DNA from: Streptomyces caelestis
GTDB lineage: Bacteria; Actinomycetota; Actinomycetes; Streptomycetales; Streptomycetaceae
Direction: 5' to 3'
NCBI RefSeq assembly: GCF_001279005.1
Contig: NZ_LGCN01000188.1
Location: 1-64,000 of the forward strand
Length of the DNA: 64,000 bases
The notes below the pieces were generated by a model, which had not been told where the DNA came from, made no database searches, and saw nothing but the letters and a program-made list of their open reading frames with translations. The translations under genes were made by a program, and so were the position numbers. Positions within the stretch are counted from its first letter, which is position 1. Every line of letters starts with the position of its first letter. Of this stretch, positions 36,626-44,613 are shown piece after piece.

Positions 36626-37236
36626 GCGACTCCGAGAGCACGGCCCCGGAGGAGGACCCGCCACCCCCACAGGGGCCCGGCGGCTTCGGCGGGCGACGGC
36701 GCTTCTGGTCGGCCCGCCGGGTCCCCGCGGGCCTGGTCGCGCTGCTGACCCTGGTGGTCGCGGGCGCGTTCCTGTACGACGTCGCCGCCGTGCGGGCCCA
36801 CCGCTCCGCGCTGGGCTGGCGCCGGGAACTGGCCCGGCAACTCGCCGAGCGGCCCCTGGACGACATCTGGGTGCTGACCGGCGCCGGTGTCGCCACCGTC
36901 CTCGGGCTCTGGCTGCTGCTGCTCGCCCTGACACCCGGCCTGCGCGCCCTGCTCCCGATGCGCCCCACGGATCCCCACGTCCGCGCGGGACTGCACCGGG
37001 ACGCCGCCGCCATGGTGCTGCGGGACCGGGCCCTGGAGGTGTCCGGCGTGCGGTCGGCGCGGGTCAGGGTGAAACGACGCCGCGCGGACGTCCGCGCGGT
37101 GTCGCACTTCCGTGAACCGGACGACGTACGGGCCGACTTGGCCGCGGTGCTCGACGACGCCGTGCGGGGGCTGGGCCTGGCCCGGCCGCCCTCGCTGTCG
37201 CTGCGCGTACGGCGGCCCGGCCGGAAGGGGAGGTAG
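36622..37236 (+). CDS. Membrane protein of the Asp23 operon (DUF6286-like)
   Basis: The product is 204 residues. A disordered proline-rich start (PEEDPPPPQGPGG) is followed by two membrane helices (about 36-55 and 88-111), then a C-terminal domain HVRAGLHRDAAAMVLRDRAL that contains VRSARVRVKRRRADVRAVS. This layout is shared by AmaP-like proteins: two helices and a cytoplasmic domain. It is translationally coupled to the preceding gene (ATGA overlap). It should anchor or organise Asp23 at the membrane; this is inferred from context. Confidence 0.75.
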   Translation: MSDSESTAPEEDPPPPQGPGGFGGRRRFWSARRVPAGLVALLTLVVAGAFLYDVAAVRAHRSALGWRRELARQLAERPLDDIWVLTGAGVATVLGLWLLLLALTPGLRALLPMRPTDPHVRAGLHRDAAAMVLRDRALEVSGVRSARVRVKRRRADVRAVSHFREPDDVRADLAAVLDDAVRGLGLARPPSLSLRVRRPGRKGR

Positions 37237-37238
37237 AG

Positions 37239-37817
37239 GTGCTCAAGGGCGTCAACCGGGTGCTGCTCGGGATCGTGGGGCTGGTGCTGGTCGTCCTCGG
37301 CGGGTCCGTGCTGGCGACCGGGCTGGGGGCGCCCGCGCCCTCCTGGTGGCCGTACGACGGACGGCACGACGTGCTGCTGGACGAGGCCGAGCGGACCCGG
37401 TGGCGGGACGAGGGCTGGTGGTGGCCGGCCGTCATCGCCGTGCTCGCCGTCCTGGTCCTGCTCTCCCTGTGGTGGCTGCTCGCGGTGCTGCGCCGGCGGC
37501 GGCCGGCCGAGGTCCTGCTCGACACCGGCGACGACGAGGGCGCGTCACTGGAGGGCCGGGCACTGGAACAGGCCCTCGCCGAGGAGGCGAGCCACCTGGA
37601 CGGCGTAGACCGGGCCGACGTCCTGCTCACCGGCCGCCGGAGCACCCCCGGAACCCGGATCCGCCTCCGCCTGCACCCCCGCACCGACCCGGCGGCCACC
37701 CTGCGAGCCCTGACCGAGGGCCCCCTCACCCACGCCCGGGACTCGGCCGGCCTTCCCGCCCTCCCCGCGGAAACCCGCCTGCAAGCCGTGAAACACCGCC
37801 CGGAACGAGTGATCTGA
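37239..37817 (+). CDS. amaP: Alkaline shock response membrane anchor protein AmaP
   Basis: The product is 192 residues. Two membrane helices (about 8-28 and 62-84) flank a loop with WWPYDGRHD, and a cytoplasmic domain follows (LEGRALEQALAEEASHLDGV, then RIRLRLHPRTDPAATLRAL). This is the AmaP layout. In Staphylococcus AmaP tethers Asp23 to the membrane. GTG at 37239 lies two bases after the previous stop. It ends the cluster and is followed by a perfect 15-bp hairpin. Confidence 0.82.
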   Translation: MLKGVNRVLLGIVGLVLVVLGGSVLATGLGAPAPSWWPYDGRHDVLLDEAERTRWRDEGWWWPAVIAVLAVLVLLSLWWLLAVLRRRRPAEVLLDTGDDEGASLEGRALEQALAEEASHLDGVDRADVLLTGRRSTPGTRIRLRLHPRTDPAATLRALTEGPLTHARDSAGLPALPAETRLQAVKHRPERVI

Positions 37818-37837
37818 CCCCCGCCCGCCGCTCCCGC

Positions 37838-37870
37838 GCCCACCCGTGCCGCAGGGCGGCACGGGTGGGC
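37838..37870 (+). terminator. Perfect 15-bp hairpin after amaP (family B repeat core)
   Basis: GCCCACCCGTGCCGC (37838-37852) and GCGGCACGGGTGGGC (37856-37870) pair at all 15 positions with loop AGG. It begins 20 bases after the amaP stop. The same CCCACCCGTGCC/GGCACGGGTGGG core is in the two other family B copies, so the repeat may double as a terminator. Confidence 0.8.
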
Positions 37871-37873
37871 GCC

Positions 37874-37921
37874 GGGGGTACCCCCCTCCGGGGGTACCCC
37901 CCTCCGGGGGTACCCCCCTCC
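37874..37921. repeat. Three tandem copies of a 16-bp palindromic unit
   Basis: The unit GGGGGTACCCCCCTCC is repeated at 37874, 37890 and 37906 without a change, ending in a fourth half-unit GGGGGC. Each unit contains the perfect 12-base palindrome GGGGGTACCCCC. It directly follows the amaP hairpin. Confidence 0.9.
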
Positions 37922-37991
37922 GGGGGCGCCCGGTGAGCGCCGGGCCGCGCCCCCCGCACCGGCACAGCGCACCCGCCGGCCGGCCCCCGCG

Positions 37992-38747
37992 TCAGAACCC
38001 GTGCCGGAAACCCCCGTCCACCGGCAGCATCACGCCCGACAGATACGACGCCGCCGGCGACAGCAGAAACGCCGCCGTGCGGCCGAACTCCGCGGGACTC
38101 CCGTACCGCCGCAACGGAATCCGGGACTCCGCCGCCTGCCGCGTAGCCTCCGGATCCGCCGACAACGAGTCCAGCTCCCGCACCCGGTCCGTATCGATGC
38201 GCCCGGGCAGCAGCCCCACCACCCGGACCCCCCGCGGCCCCAACTCGTCCGCCAGCGACTTCGCGAACCCGGCCAGCCCCGGCCGCAGCCCGTTGGAAAT
38301 GGTCAGCCCGGGAATCGGCTCGTGCACCGACCCCGACAGCACGAACCCGACGACACCCCCCTCACCCAGCTCCGCCGCGGCCGCCCGCGCCATCCGCACC
38401 GCGCCCAGGAACACCGACTCGAACGCCGCCCGCCACTGCTCGTCGGTGGTGTCGGCGACGAACCCCGGCGGCGGCCCGCCCACGCTGACGAGGATGCCGT
38501 CGAAGCGCCCGAACCGCTCCCGCGCGGTGGCGATCAGCCGCGCCGGGGCCTCGGGATCGGCGTTGTCGACGGCCACTCCGACCGCTTCCGGCCCCAGCGC
38601 GGACGCCGCCCGAGCGACGGACTCCTCCTCCCGTCCCGAGACGACCACCTTCGCGCCGTCGGCGACGAGCTCTTGCGCGCAGGCGTGGCCCAGCCCGCGG
38701 GTCGCCCCGGTGACGACGTACACCCGGTCCTTCAGTCCAAGATCCAT
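37992..38747 (-). CDS. SDR family oxidoreductase lacking the usual YxxxK pair
   Basis: The product is 251 residues with the Rossmann fold of short-chain dehydrogenases: VVTGATRGLGHA at 11-22 and the DNAD-type region at 61-64. The catalytic Ser is at 138 or 140 (VLSGSVHE), but where Tyr-x3-Lys is expected the protein has Ser151 and Arg155 (ISNGLRPGLAG). A known subgroup of SDRs has this SNxxR pattern, so it may bind a nucleotide with a different chemistry, or none. The C-terminal SGVMLPVDGGFRHGF is typical of FabG-like enzymes. The ATG at 38747 lies five bases from the stop of the GH15 gene, so the two form one unit with GH15 first. Confidence 0.82.
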   Translation of the reverse strand: MDLGLKDRVYVVTGATRGLGHACAQELVADGAKVVVSGREEESVARAASALGPEAVGVAVDNADPEAPARLIATARERFGRFDGILVSVGGPPPGFVADTTDEQWRAAFESVFLGAVRMARAAAAELGEGGVVGFVLSGSVHEPIPGLTISNGLRPGLAGFAKSLADELGPRGVRVVGLLPGRIDTDRVRELDSLSADPEATRQAAESRIPLRRYGSPAEFGRTAAFLLSPAASYLSGVMLPVDGGFRHGF

Positions 38748-38752
38748 GGCCC

Positions 38753-40534
38753 CTATCCTGCCCCTTCGTCCCCGAACAGGGCGAGAGCGGTGTTCACCAG
38801 GCCGATGTGGCTGAACGCCTGCGGGAAGTTGCCCAGCAGCCGCCCGCCCACCGGGTCGTACTCCTCCGCCAGCAGACCCACGTCGTTGGCGAGCCCCACC
38901 AGCCGCTCGAACAGTGCGCGCGCCTCCTTCGTCCTGCCGGTCATGTGCAGGGCGTCCGCGAGCCAGAACGAACAGACCAGGAACGTGCCCTCCCCGCCGG
39001 GCAGCCCGTCGACGGCCGCCGCGTCCGGCGTGTAGCGGCGTACGAACCCGTCCTGCCCCAGCTCCGCGCGGACCGCCTCGATGGTGCCGAGCACCCGGGG
39101 GTCGTCCGGAGGCAGAAAACCCACCCGGGGGATCAGCAGCAGCGCGGCGTCGAGCTCCCGCGAGCCGTACGACTGCGTGAACGTGTTCCGCACGGGGTCG
39201 TAGCCCTTCTCGCACACCTCCCGGTGCACCTCGTCGCGCAGCTCCCGCCAGCCGTCCAGGTCCCCCTCCAGGTCCGGGTCGTCCTCCAGCGCGCGCACCG
39301 CGCGGTCGGCGGCCACCCACACCATCACCTTGGAGTGCACGAAGTGGCGCCGGCCGCCGCGCACCTCCCACAGCCCCTCGTCCGGCTGCCGCCACGACGC
39401 GCGCAGGAAGTCCATCAGCACCGACTGCAACGCCCACACGTCCGGCTGCGCGGACAGTCCCGAACTCCGCGCCAGCGCCAGGGAGTCCATGACCTCGCCG
39501 TACACGTCCAACTGGAGCTGGCTCACGGCGTCGTTGCCGATCCGCACGGGCGTGGCGCCGTCGAAACCGGACAGCCACGGCAGTTCGGACTCCGGCAGCC
39601 GTCGCTCGCCCGCGAGCCCGTACATGATCTGCAGGTCCGCCGGATCGCCCGCGACCGCGCGGAGCAGCCAGTTGCGCCAGGCCTCCGCCTCGTCCTGGTA
39701 CCCGGCGGCCAGCAGCGCGTTCAGGGTCAGGGTGGAGTCGCGCAGCCAGCAGAAGCGGTAGTCCCAGTTGCGCACCCCGCCCGGCTCCTCCGGCAGCGAG
39801 GTGGTGGCCGCGGCGACGATGCCGCCGGTGGGGCGGTAGGTGAGCGCCTTGAGGGTGATCAGCGACCGGACGACCTCGTCCCGGTACGGGCCGTCGTAAC
39901 GGCACCGGGCCGCCCAGGCACGCCAGTCGGTGACGCTGTGCCGCAGCGAGGAGTACGGGTCGACCAGCGGGGGCCGCGGCTCGTGGGAGGGGTGCCAGGT
40001 GAGCACGAACGCGACCCGCTCGCCCTCCCGCACCGTGAACTCCGAGACCGTGCGCCGGTCCTCGCCCCAGGTGTCCACCTCCGGCACGCTGCGCAGCCAC
40101 GCCGAGTCCGGGCCGGCCACCGCCACCCGGTGCCCGTCCGCCCTGCGCACCCACGGCACGGCCGAGCCGTAGTCGAAGCGCAGCCGCAGCGTGCTGCGCA
40201 CGGTCACCTCACCCCGGACGCCCTGCACGATCCGCACCAGGTCCGGCGCACGGTGGCGCTGCGGCATCAGGTCGGTGACCAGCACCGCCCCCTCGGGGGT
40301 CTCCCACTCGGTGTCCAGGACCAGGGTGTCCTTGCGATAGGAGCGGCGGGCGCACCGGTCCGCACCGGCCGGGGCGATGCGCCAGTGCCCGTTGTCCTCG
40401 TCCCCGAGCAGCCGTGCGAAGCAGGCCGCCGAGTCGAAGCGGGGCAGGCAGAGCCAGTCGACCGAGCCGTCCGTGCCCACCAGGGCAGCGGTCTGTTCGT
40501 CGCCGATGAGCGCGTAGTCCTCGATACGGTGCAC
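38753..40534 (-). CDS. Glycoside hydrolase family 15 protein (glucoamylase/trehalase type)
   Basis: The product is 593 residues if it starts at GTG 40534; an in-frame TTG at 40567 would add 11 residues. The N-terminal domain opens RIEDYALIGDEQTAALVGTD and GSVDWLCLPRFDSAA. The (alpha/alpha)6 barrel contains GGVRNWDYRFCWLRDSTLTL and a possible general acid in PDEGLWEVRGG. The second acid is likely in LLAEEYDPVGGRLLGNFPQAFSH. No signal peptide is seen, so it is cytoplasmic. It hydrolyses an alpha-glucoside; trehalose is known for related actinobacterial members but is not proved here. Translationally close to the SDR gene. Confidence 0.86.
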   Translation of the reverse strand: MHRIEDYALIGDEQTAALVGTDGSVDWLCLPRFDSAACFARLLGDEDNGHWRIAPAGADRCARRSYRKDTLVLDTEWETPEGAVLVTDLMPQRHRAPDLVRIVQGVRGEVTVRSTLRLRFDYGSAVPWVRRADGHRVAVAGPDSAWLRSVPEVDTWGEDRRTVSEFTVREGERVAFVLTWHPSHEPRPPLVDPYSSLRHSVTDWRAWAARCRYDGPYRDEVVRSLITLKALTYRPTGGIVAAATTSLPEEPGGVRNWDYRFCWLRDSTLTLNALLAAGYQDEAEAWRNWLLRAVAGDPADLQIMYGLAGERRLPESELPWLSGFDGATPVRIGNDAVSQLQLDVYGEVMDSLALARSSGLSAQPDVWALQSVLMDFLRASWRQPDEGLWEVRGGRRHFVHSKVMVWVAADRAVRALEDDPDLEGDLDGWRELRDEVHREVCEKGYDPVRNTFTQSYGSRELDAALLLIPRVGFLPPDDPRVLGTIEAVRAELGQDGFVRRYTPDAAAVDGLPGGEGTFLVCSFWLADALHMTGRTKEARALFERLVGLANDVGLLAEEYDPVGGRLLGNFPQAFSHIGLVNTALALFGDEGAG

Positions 40535-40730
40535 GGGGTGCGGGTTCCCGGCGGCCGGGGGTGGCAATCAGGGGCGTGGCCGGGGGGGATGACGGGCCGT
40601 CGGACGCCGCCGCGCCGTCGCCGCGGAAGACGACACCGGGCCCGGGGGAGCCCGGCGGCACTGTCCGCGTCCCCCGCGGGGTGTCCGCTCCCGTCCGGTA
40701 CGCCGCGGCGCGTGTCCCCGGCGGGCCCCG

Positions 40731-41525
40731 CTACACCGTCGCCGGTTCCGTCTCCTCGGCTTCCGGTGCCTCGGCCGCGGCCCGGCCCCGCTCCCGGGCC
40801 TCACGGCGGACCAGCACGAACCAGCCGACCGGCACGGCCGCCGCGAACAGCCACCACTGTATGGCGTACGCGTAGTTCAGCGCGGAGTTCTCCTTGCCGG
40901 GGTTCCCGAGCTGCTCCGGGGCGCCGTCCTTCGGCTCGGGCGCCGTCTGCGCCACGTAGCCGCCGAGCACCCGGGCGCCGAGGCGCTCCGCCTCCTGCCC
41001 GCTGTTGATCAGCATGATCTGCCGGTCCGGCAGGCCCTCGAGGTCCTTGATGCCGCTCGCCTCGGTCGTCTCGTCGGGCATCAGCCGGCCCTTGATCGTG
41101 ATCTCGCCGCGCGGCGGCGCGGGAACCTCGGGGAACGCGGTCCGGCCCGCCTCCGCGGGGATCCAGCCCCGGTTGACCAGCAGGACCCGGCCGTCGTCGA
41201 GGACGAAGGGGGTGAGGACGTGGAAGCCGACCCGGTCGTCGGCGTTGGTGCGGCGGCGGACGACGACCTCGTCATCGGTGTCGAAGCGGCCCTCGGCGGT
41301 CACGGTGCGGTACCGCTCGGCGCGGGTCACGGCGTGTCCCGGGGCGGCCAGCTGCTCCACGGGGACCGGATCGGCGGCCAGCGCGTCGGCGACCAGCCGG
41401 TTCCGGGCGTCGCGCTCCTCGTAGCGGTCCATCTGCCAGAAGCCCAGCCAGATCATCGTGGGGATGAGGAGCAGGGCGACCAGTGTGATGGTCACCCATT
41501 GGCGGGACAACAGAAAGCGGTACAC
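40731..41525 (-). CDS. SURF1 family protein (cytochrome oxidase assembly)
   Basis: The product is 264 residues with one membrane helix at each end: WVTITLVALLLIPTMIWLGF at the start, ending GFWQMDRYEER, and ALNYAYAIQWWLFAAAVPVG at the end. Between them is an outside domain with VNRGWIPAEAGR, a typical SURF1 segment. SURF1 helps place heme a in cytochrome c oxidase. The GTG at 41525 puts the first helix near the start; an ATG at 41576 is possible and would add 17 residues. It is a single gene reading left. Confidence 0.86.
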   Translation of the reverse strand: MYRFLLSRQWVTITLVALLLIPTMIWLGFWQMDRYEERDARNRLVADALAADPVPVEQLAAPGHAVTRAERYRTVTAEGRFDTDDEVVVRRRTNADDRVGFHVLTPFVLDDGRVLLVNRGWIPAEAGRTAFPEVPAPPRGEITIKGRLMPDETTEASGIKDLEGLPDRQIMLINSGQEAERLGARVLGGYVAQTAPEPKDGAPEQLGNPGKENSALNYAYAIQWWLFAAAVPVGWFVLVRREARERGRAAAEAPEAEETEPATV

Positions 41526-41709
41526 CCCACGACCGTACAACTCGGTCGCGGGGTGCTTTGAGGCGGGTACGTCCATCCGGGCCCGGTCCTCGCCGAGGCC
41601 CGGAGGAACGAGATCCCCGGCATGACGGCCACGCCGGCCGGGCACGGCACCCGGTCGATGCGGCGCCGTCGGCTTGCGAGCGCCTTCCCGGCGGCCGACC
41701 ATGCTGCTT

Positions 41710-41958
41710 ATGACACGTTGCGAAGTGTGCGGGAACGACTACGCGCTGGCGTTCACCGTGGAGACCCGGGACGGTGCCCGCCACGTCTTCGATTCGTTCG
41801 CCTGTGCGATCCATCGCATGGCCCCGATCTGCGAGCACTGCCGGGTGCAGATCATCGGTCAGGGCGTCGAGGCCGACGGTCACTGGTTCTGCGGTGCCCA
41901 CTGCGCCCGCGCCGAGGGCAAGGCCGGCATTGTCGACAAGGTGGGATCACCGGCGTAG
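41710..41958 (+). CDS. Small zinc-binding protein (treble-clef type), function unknown
   Basis: The product is 82 residues with seven cysteines in pairs: CEVC (4, 7), Cys32 with His35 in ACAIH, CEHC (41, 44), and Cys61 with Cys65 in FCGAHC. This suggests two bound zinc ions. The middle contains CRVQIIGQGVEADGHWFCG, like small zinc proteins of actinobacteria. I do not know its role. ATG at 41710 is chosen because the motifs begin at once; an ATG nine bases upstream is also in frame and neither has a clear ribosome site. It is divergent from the SURF1 gene. Confidence 0.72.
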   Translation: MTRCEVCGNDYALAFTVETRDGARHVFDSFACAIHRMAPICEHCRVQIIGQGVEADGHWFCGAHCARAEGKAGIVDKVGSPA

Positions 41959-42287
41959 AAAGCGGCCCTTTTCCCGTCAGCGGCCGGTGTGGGGCACCGG
42001 TTTCCACGCCCTTCGGCTCACCCGCGTGCGCCCACGGATCCGTCGCTTCCGTAACCGGCTCCGCCGGCCGGCCCCGGGCGCCTGCGCCCGGACGAGATCC
42101 CGGACCGGCCTTTCGAGCGGGGGACCGTCGGCGGCGAGAGCCCCGCACTGCTCCGGGCCGCGCCCCGCGCCCGCGCCTCGAAGGTGATTCCGTGGGCGTC
42201 GCCGCGGGGCGAGCCGTCGGCCCGGCACGGGCGGCGGGCGAGTCGCCCGCCGATCACCCGTCCGTACGGTCGGCCCCGGCGCCCCGG
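41959..42287. other. Gap of about 330 bases, no gene seen
   Basis: No ORF here has homology that I recognise, and the frames are broken or are shadows. It lies between the 3' ends of the small zinc protein gene and the exonuclease gene, so it may hold their terminators. I found no strong hairpin. Confidence 0.4.
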
Positions 42288-43271
42288 TCAGTCCTCCGGC
42301 GCGGGTTCGACGTCCCCGAGGAGCTGACCGAACGCGGCCTCGTCGACGACCGGGGTGCCGTACTGCCGGGCCTTGACCACCTTGGACGTGCCCGAGTCCG
42401 GATCGTTGGTGACGAGGAGGCTGGTGAGCCGGGAGAGGCTGCCGGCGACGTGCAGGCCCGCCTCCGTCGCGCGGTCCTCCAGCAGGTCCCGCTCGACGGA
42501 GGTGTCCCCGGAGAACGCCACCCGCATGCCCTGCTTGAGCCGCTCGCCCGGCTCGTACCGCCCCGGGTTGGGGTACGGGCACGCGGGCCGCTTGCGGGAC
42601 GGGCGCCAGCCGGCCGGCCGGTAGCCGCCGGGGCCCGCCTGCTGCCCGGTACGGGGACGGTCCGTCCACTCGGTCAGCGGCAGGCACTCGTGCAGCGGCA
42701 GCCGTACGCCGCCCGCCGCCGCGGCCCGCAGACTGGGCCGGAACGCCTCCGCCAGCACGCGCGCGTCGTCCAGCGCGTGGTGCGCCCGCCGCTGTACGAC
42801 GCCGAAGTGCGCGGCGAGCGACTCCAGCTTGTGGTTGGGCAGCGGAAGCCTCAGCTCCTTGGAGAGGGCGATGGTGCACAGCCGCTGCTTCACCGGCGCC
42901 TCGCTACGCGCGCGGGCGTACTCCCGGGCGATCATCTGCCAGTCGAAGACCGCGTTGTGCGCGACCAGCACCCGGCCCTCCAGCCGGGTCGCGAACTCCG
43001 CGGCGACGTCCTGGAAGAGGGGCGCCCCCTCCAGTACGTCGCTCGTCAGGCCGTGTATCCACACCGGGCCCGGGTCCCGCTCCGGATTGACCACCGTGTA
43101 CCAGTGGTCCTCGACCTCGCCGCGCGCGTCCAGCCGGTAGACGGCCGCGGAGATGATGCGGTCGTCCCGGGCCAGCCCCGTGGTCTCCACGTCGACGACC
43201 GCGTATCCCTGCGGGTACGCGGCCGGCCACGGGGTGGGGGAGGACGCTGCGGTCGTGAGGTCGTCGAGCAT
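42288..43271 (-). CDS. DEDDh 3'-5' exonuclease with C-terminal BRCT domain
   Basis: The product is 327 residues. The exonuclease part (about 20-180) has all five catalytic residues of the DnaQ/DEDDh family: Asp27 and Glu29 in AVVDVETTGL, Asp110 in AHNAVFDWQM, and His164 with Asp169 in HHALDDARV. A basic linker (RPSRKRPACPYPNPGRYEPG) is followed by a BRCT domain from about 249 (MRVAFSGDTSVERDLLEDRA, then TSLLVTNDPDSGTSKVVKAR). It may trim DNA ends in repair. The ATG at 43271 is chosen. It is a lone gene, 106 bases from the CopD gene. Confidence 0.88.
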   Translation of the reverse strand: MLDDLTTAASSPTPWPAAYPQGYAVVDVETTGLARDDRIISAAVYRLDARGEVEDHWYTVVNPERDPGPVWIHGLTSDVLEGAPLFQDVAAEFATRLEGRVLVAHNAVFDWQMIAREYARARSEAPVKQRLCTIALSKELRLPLPNHKLESLAAHFGVVQRRAHHALDDARVLAEAFRPSLRAAAAGGVRLPLHECLPLTEWTDRPRTGQQAGPGGYRPAGWRPSRKRPACPYPNPGRYEPGERLKQGMRVAFSGDTSVERDLLEDRATEAGLHVAGSLSRLTSLLVTNDPDSGTSKVVKARQYGTPVVDEAAFGQLLGDVEPAPED

Positions 43272-43377
43272 GGTTCACGAGGATACGGGCCGGGACCGAC
43301 ACCGCCGACCGACAGGCCCCCCGCACGGCCCGCGCATCCGGACACCGGGAACGTCCGTACGGGCCGTGAAACCCCGT

Positions 43378-44373
43378 TCACCAGCGGATCGGCACCGGAA
43401 GCGCCGTCAGCAGCCCCGACACCGCGACCACCACGCCGAGCGCGTACACCTCCGCCCGCGCGGGGGAGCAGGCGGTCAGCGGGTCCTTCGCGCGGGCCAG
43501 CCGGATCCGGGCCCACAGGGCGAGGACGGCGACCCCGGTCATCAGGATCACCTTGGCGAGCAGGACACGTCCGTACGCCGTGTCCGTCAGCTGTTCCAGG
43601 ACCGTCTCCGGCGGCATCCGGCGCAGCGAACTGCACACGCCCGTCGCGGTGACGGCGGCGAGCAGGACGGCCGCCACGCGCGCGTAGCGCCCCAGCAGCG
43701 CGGCGCCCGCCTCCGCTCGCCGCCACAGCCGCAGGGTGCGCAGCGCGTACAGCAGGCCGCCCGCCCAGAGCGACGCGCAGACCAGGTGCACCAGGGTCAG
43801 CCCGGAGCCGATGAGCGGGCTGTACTCGGTCGTCGGGTGCGCGCGCAGCGCCTCCGCGACGATCACCGCGGCCAGCGGCCACACCTGGGTGCCGGGACGG
43901 CCGGACGCCGCGCACAGGGCCGCCGCGAGGAAGGCGTTGACCTCCAGGAGGGCGAGTTTGCCGTCCCTGGAGGCGTAGAGGCCGCCGACGTCGATGTCGG
44001 CGAGGCCGCCGGGCACGAGGTTGCCGGTGGCCACGACGGAGGCGAGTGCGAGGGCGGCCACGAAACCGACGGAGTTCGCCGCGGTGGACCAACCGCGGGG
44101 CACGGCGGCCGGGGCGCCGGGCACGGAACGCGCCAGCCGCCGCACGAACAGCTCGCCGACGGGTATGGACAACGCCGCGAACAACACCGCCCGCAACAGG
44201 CCGATCCCCCCGGTACCGGGCGCATCGGCCTCCCCGGTGCCGTGCAACGCGGGCGCCGGCCCGAACAGCGGTATCACCACCCCGAGCCCCACCAGCACGA
44301 GCACGGCGACGGCCCGCCCCCGCCCGCTCCTTCGTGCGCCATCCGCCCCGACCCTGGTTCTCGTCAAACTCAC
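43378..44373 (-). CDS. Copper resistance protein CopD-domain membrane protein
   Basis: The product is 331 residues with about eight membrane helices. The last 150 residues hold the CopD domain: LTLVHLVCASLWAGGLLYAL with a conserved His, followed by ARVAAVLLAAVTATGVCSSL. It may move copper across the membrane. No CopC domain is fused and no copC gene is next to it in the window. GTG 44373 was selected as it removes a stretch encoded by repeat DNA upstream. It reads left, like the CoA transferase gene upstream of it, from which the repeat-rich gap separates it. Confidence 0.78.
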   Translation of the reverse strand: MSLTRTRVGADGARRSGRGRAVAVLVLVGLGVVIPLFGPAPALHGTGEADAPGTGGIGLLRAVLFAALSIPVGELFVRRLARSVPGAPAAVPRGWSTAANSVGFVAALALASVVATGNLVPGGLADIDVGGLYASRDGKLALLEVNAFLAAALCAASGRPGTQVWPLAAVIVAEALRAHPTTEYSPLIGSGLTLVHLVCASLWAGGLLYALRTLRLWRRAEAGAALLGRYARVAAVLLAAVTATGVCSSLRRMPPETVLEQLTDTAYGRVLLAKVILMTGVAVLALWARIRLARAKDPLTACSPARAEVYALGVVVAVSGLLTALPVPIRW

Positions 44374-44420
44374 CCCAGGATCTTCACAAGGCCCCACAGA
44401 AGCGGGCAAGCCCGCACCCC

Positions 44421-44590
44421 CGACTGCGGGCAGCCGTACCACTGGGCCCGCGCCCACCCCCAGCCGCGGGCAGTCGCGCCGCTGGGCCTGCGTCCACCCC
44501 CCAGCCGCGGGCAGTCGTGCCGTCGCAGCTGCGGGCAGTCGTGCCGCTGGGGCGGCACGGGTGGGCGCAGCGGCACCCTGCCGGCGCCGG
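44421..44590. repeat. Dispersed intergenic repeat, family B, tandem copies
   Basis: The block CGGGCAG followed by YCGYRCC occurs at 44427, 44467, 44508 and 44532, spaced 40, 41 and 24 bases. The last copy runs into CCGCTGGGGCGGCACGGGTG, GGCGCAGCGGCACC. The same blocks are at 34525-34615 and 37838-37870. The stretch lies between the CopD gene and the CoA transferase gene and holds no gene. Confidence 0.75.
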
Positions 44591-44613
44591 CGAGTGAAAC
44601 CCCGTGCGGTCCC

